NCBI GenBank assembly: GCA_002337145.1
Contig: DDFK01000002.1
Coordinates: forward strand, 682,001 to 746,000
Length of the DNA: 64,000 bases
Direction of reading: 5' to 3'
Source of the DNA: Chitinophagaceae bacterium UBA1930
GTDB lineage: Bacteria; Bacteroidota; Bacteroidia; Chitinophagales; Chitinophagaceae
Shown: one piece after another, positions 62,473-64,000 of the stretch
Numbering within the stretch: position 1 is the stretch's first letter
Layout: every line of letters starts with the position of its first letter
Translations under genes and position numbers: made by a program
Notes under the pieces: model-generated
What the model was told of the DNA's origin: nothing
What the model saw: only the letters and a program-made list of their open reading frames with translations
Database searches by the model: none

Positions 62473-63238
62473 ATTTATCCAATGCATTCATTAAATGATG
62501 TTTTCCCTTTAGCATGAATTGCTTGCTTTGTTCAATGGCATCCATTACCTGCTCCAGTATGATTTCTGTGGGCAATGCATAGTCAATAACCATCGGTTCT
62601 TTAAACCTCACGGAAAGCAGGGAACCTTTCTTTTTGAATTTCAGTCCTTTTTTATTGAAGGCACGCCAGAAGCCGTTGATGACAACAGGTATAACAATGG
62701 GTTTACAGTTCTTGATGATAAAGGCCGTGCCTTTACGTCCCGGTGCAAAAGGTTTGGTAGTACCTTGCGGAAAAGTGATTACCCAGCTTGTGTCAAGGGC
62801 CTTGTCAATTTTCCTGGTATCGCTGGGGTCAAGGCCACGCCTTACTTCTTTGCCCTCGCTACGCCATGTACGTTTTACGGTTAATGCACCTGCCAATGTA
62901 AAAAAGCGACTGATTAGGCTGCCCTTCATGGTTTCTTCAGCAGCAACATAATACAGGTTGGTAAAGGGGTTTAGTAGGTAATAGGGTAGGCCCAGCCTGT
63001 TTTTCTTACGCCATTTAACGGCACAGAAAATATGGATGAATGTAATTACGTCAGCAAAATAGGTTTGGTGGTTGCTTACAAACAGCACATTTTTTTTAGG
63101 TAACTTTTCAAGGTTCTCCGTGCCTTCGATTTTTATTTTGTTGAACAGTACAAGACCCGGGTAAGTGATAATGCCCACAACGGCATATACAATAGAGCGG
63201 ACTATACGGATATGTTTTAGCTTTTCAACTAAAGTCAT
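62471..63238 (-). CDS. PlsC-type lysophospholipid acyltransferase
   Basis: A 255-residue membrane-associated acyltransferase from Met at 63238 (MTLVEKLKHIRIVRSIVYAV); the longer frame adds 47 unconserved residues. An N-terminal hydrophobic helix (VVGIITYPGLVLFNKI) precedes the HxxxxD motif in VSNHQTYFADV. The glycerol-phosphate motif appears as TFPQGTTKPFAPGRKGTAF (in place of EGTR). It transfers acyl groups to lysophosphatidic acid or a related acceptor. Confidence 0.85.
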   Translation of the reverse strand: MTLVEKLKHIRIVRSIVYAVVGIITYPGLVLFNKIKIEGTENLEKLPKKNVLFVSNHQTYFADVITFIHIFCAVKWRKKNRLGLPYYLLNPFTNLYYVAAEETMKGSLISRFFTLAGALTVKRTWRSEGKEVRRGLDPSDTRKIDKALDTSWVITFPQGTTKPFAPGRKGTAFIIKNCKPIVIPVVINGFWRAFNKKGLKFKKKGSLLSVRFKEPMVIDYALPTEIILEQVMDAIEQSKQFMLKGKHHLMNALDK

Positions 63239-63397
63239 GGCAGTTAAATTTTTTACAAAGAAGGCTGCAAGATAACTAAAGTGAATTAATTGGGCTTTTG
63301 TATAGTGGCCCATGTTGCATTTGGAAACCAAATGTTGGATTGTCGTATTGCTAAAATGATACTTGTTTTGATAAATCATTGCAGTAGCAAAAAACGA

Positions 63398-64000
63398 TTA
63401 GCCATTGTACATTTCCATTTGTAGCCTTGTTTCTTCCAGGTCAAGCTCACGTTCTATTTTACGCAGTATTTCCTCGCTTGCCTGGCCCTTGCGGTGCATC
63501 TGTTCAAGCGACTGCCGCTCCATGCCAATAAGGTCTATTTGCAGTTGTGTGAACTCGTTAAAAACATTGCCGGCCAAGGGCTGCCCGTTGCCGAAATAAT
63601 TGGCAGGAAGGTCGGTTTTTTGTAAACGGTTATATTTCACTTCGTACTTGCTTTTGATATTATGTAGCAACTCGTCCTGCAATAGCGATAGGTTCGATTC
63701 TATATGCGTAATGATATTGGTGACCACATTGGTGCGTACTTCGTACTCTTCGGCAGCAATGGAATGCGGTTGTATTTTCAGTTTGCGTATTACCCAGGGC
63801 AGCGACAGCCCAAGCACAACAAGGGTAGACAGTATAACGCAGAAAGTAAGGTAAACAATAAGGTTACGGTGCGGGAACGGCGAACCATCGGGCAAGGTAA
63901 GTGGCAATGCCAATGCCGCCGCCATGGACACTACGCCACGCATGCCAGCCCAGCCAAACACTACCAGGTTGCTTGCATCGAATGCCTCTGTTTGCCTGAT
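63398..64000 (-). CDS. CPA1-family Na+/H+ antiporter, C-terminal part
   Basis: The reading frame is open to the window edge, so at least 200 residues of the C-terminal part are present. FGWAGMRGVVSMAAALALPL is the well-conserved late helix of CPA1 sodium/proton exchangers (GMRG motif). One further helix (LIVYLTFCVILSTLVVLGLS) follows, then a long cytoplasmic tail that looks helical (LQIDLIGMERQSLEQMHRKG; ERELDLEETRLQMEM), typical of the NhaP/YjcE-type group. The N-terminal transport domain lies outside the window. Confidence 0.85.
   Translation of the reverse strand: MRQTEAFDASNLVVFGWAGMRGVVSMAAALALPLTLPDGSPFPHRNLIVYLTFCVILSTLVVLGLSLPWVIRKLKIQPHSIAAEEYEVRTNVVTNIITHIESNLSLLQDELLHNIKSKYEVKYNRLQKTDLPANYFGNGQPLAGNVFNEFTQLQIDLIGMERQSLEQMHRKGQASEEILRKIERELDLEETRLQMEMYNG

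Overview
The window looks like a chromosomal segment of a Bacteroidota bacterium, most likely family Chitinophagaceae. The grounds are protein style (alanine-glutamine signal peptide ends such as ANAQ and TAAAQ, many secreted glycosidases), weak Shine-Dalgarno usage, intergenic repeats of a kind common in that group, and housekeeping proteins of Bacteroidota type. I saw no rRNA, tRNA, CRISPR array, insertion sequence transposase or SusC/SusD pair.

Region 1 (1-27.7 kb) is a plant-glycan locus. It holds a partial sodium:solute symporter, an STN-esterase fusion, a secreted TIM-barrel protein, a beta-helix glycosidase (GH141-like) fused to an L-rhamnose mutarotase-like domain, a Gfo/Idh/MocA dehydrogenase, a second symporter, GH78, GH127, a RuBisCO-like protein, a DUF1537 sugar-acid kinase, an Asp/Glu racemase-like protein, a BASS-family transporter, GH2 and GH106. 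GH141, GH78, GH127, GH106 and GH2 together recall enzyme sets used on rhamnogalacturonan II. The RuBisCO-like protein next to a DUF1537 kinase recalls the D-apionate branch of D-apiose catabolism, and apiose is a hallmark sugar of that glycan. An AAA/DUF234 ATPase gene with inverted-repeat ends sits between the glycosidase and the dehydrogenase. The region ends with a secreted TNT-type (NAD glycohydrolase-like) protein.

Region 2 (27.7-29.8 kb) is a small AT-rich islet: an XRE regulator, a divergent 101-residue protein and a membrane protein of unknown function. It is bounded by two oppositely oriented copies of a 92-bp repeat.

Region 3 (29.8-41.3 kb) continues the sugar theme: a DUF5703/GH95-like glycosidase, a sialate-O-acetylesterase-like enzyme, and an L-rhamnose catabolic set (AraC regulator, RhaT, bifunctional rhamnulose-1-phosphate aldolase/lactaldehyde dehydrogenase, rhamnose isomerase, rhamnulokinase). 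It would consume the rhamnose released by the GH78 and GH106 enzymes.

Region 4 (41.4-64 kb) is ordinary core genome: bioB, an RluA-family pseudouridine synthase, lipB, a PLP enzyme, a nucleotidyltransferase, a TMEM175-like channel, etfA/etfB, a methyltransferase, divergent oxyR/katG, kup, two S66 LD-carboxypeptidases, metG, an acyltransferase and a partial Na+/H+ antiporter.

The most unusual structure is non-coding. A 92-bp element occurs eight times between 0.2 and 38.5 kb and not in the core half. In three genes it has become the coding sequence just before the signal peptide, always read in the same frame. Other signals are a four-copy 36-bp hairpin with compensatory stem changes upstream of genes, and the nested 45-bp palindromes around the ATPase gene.
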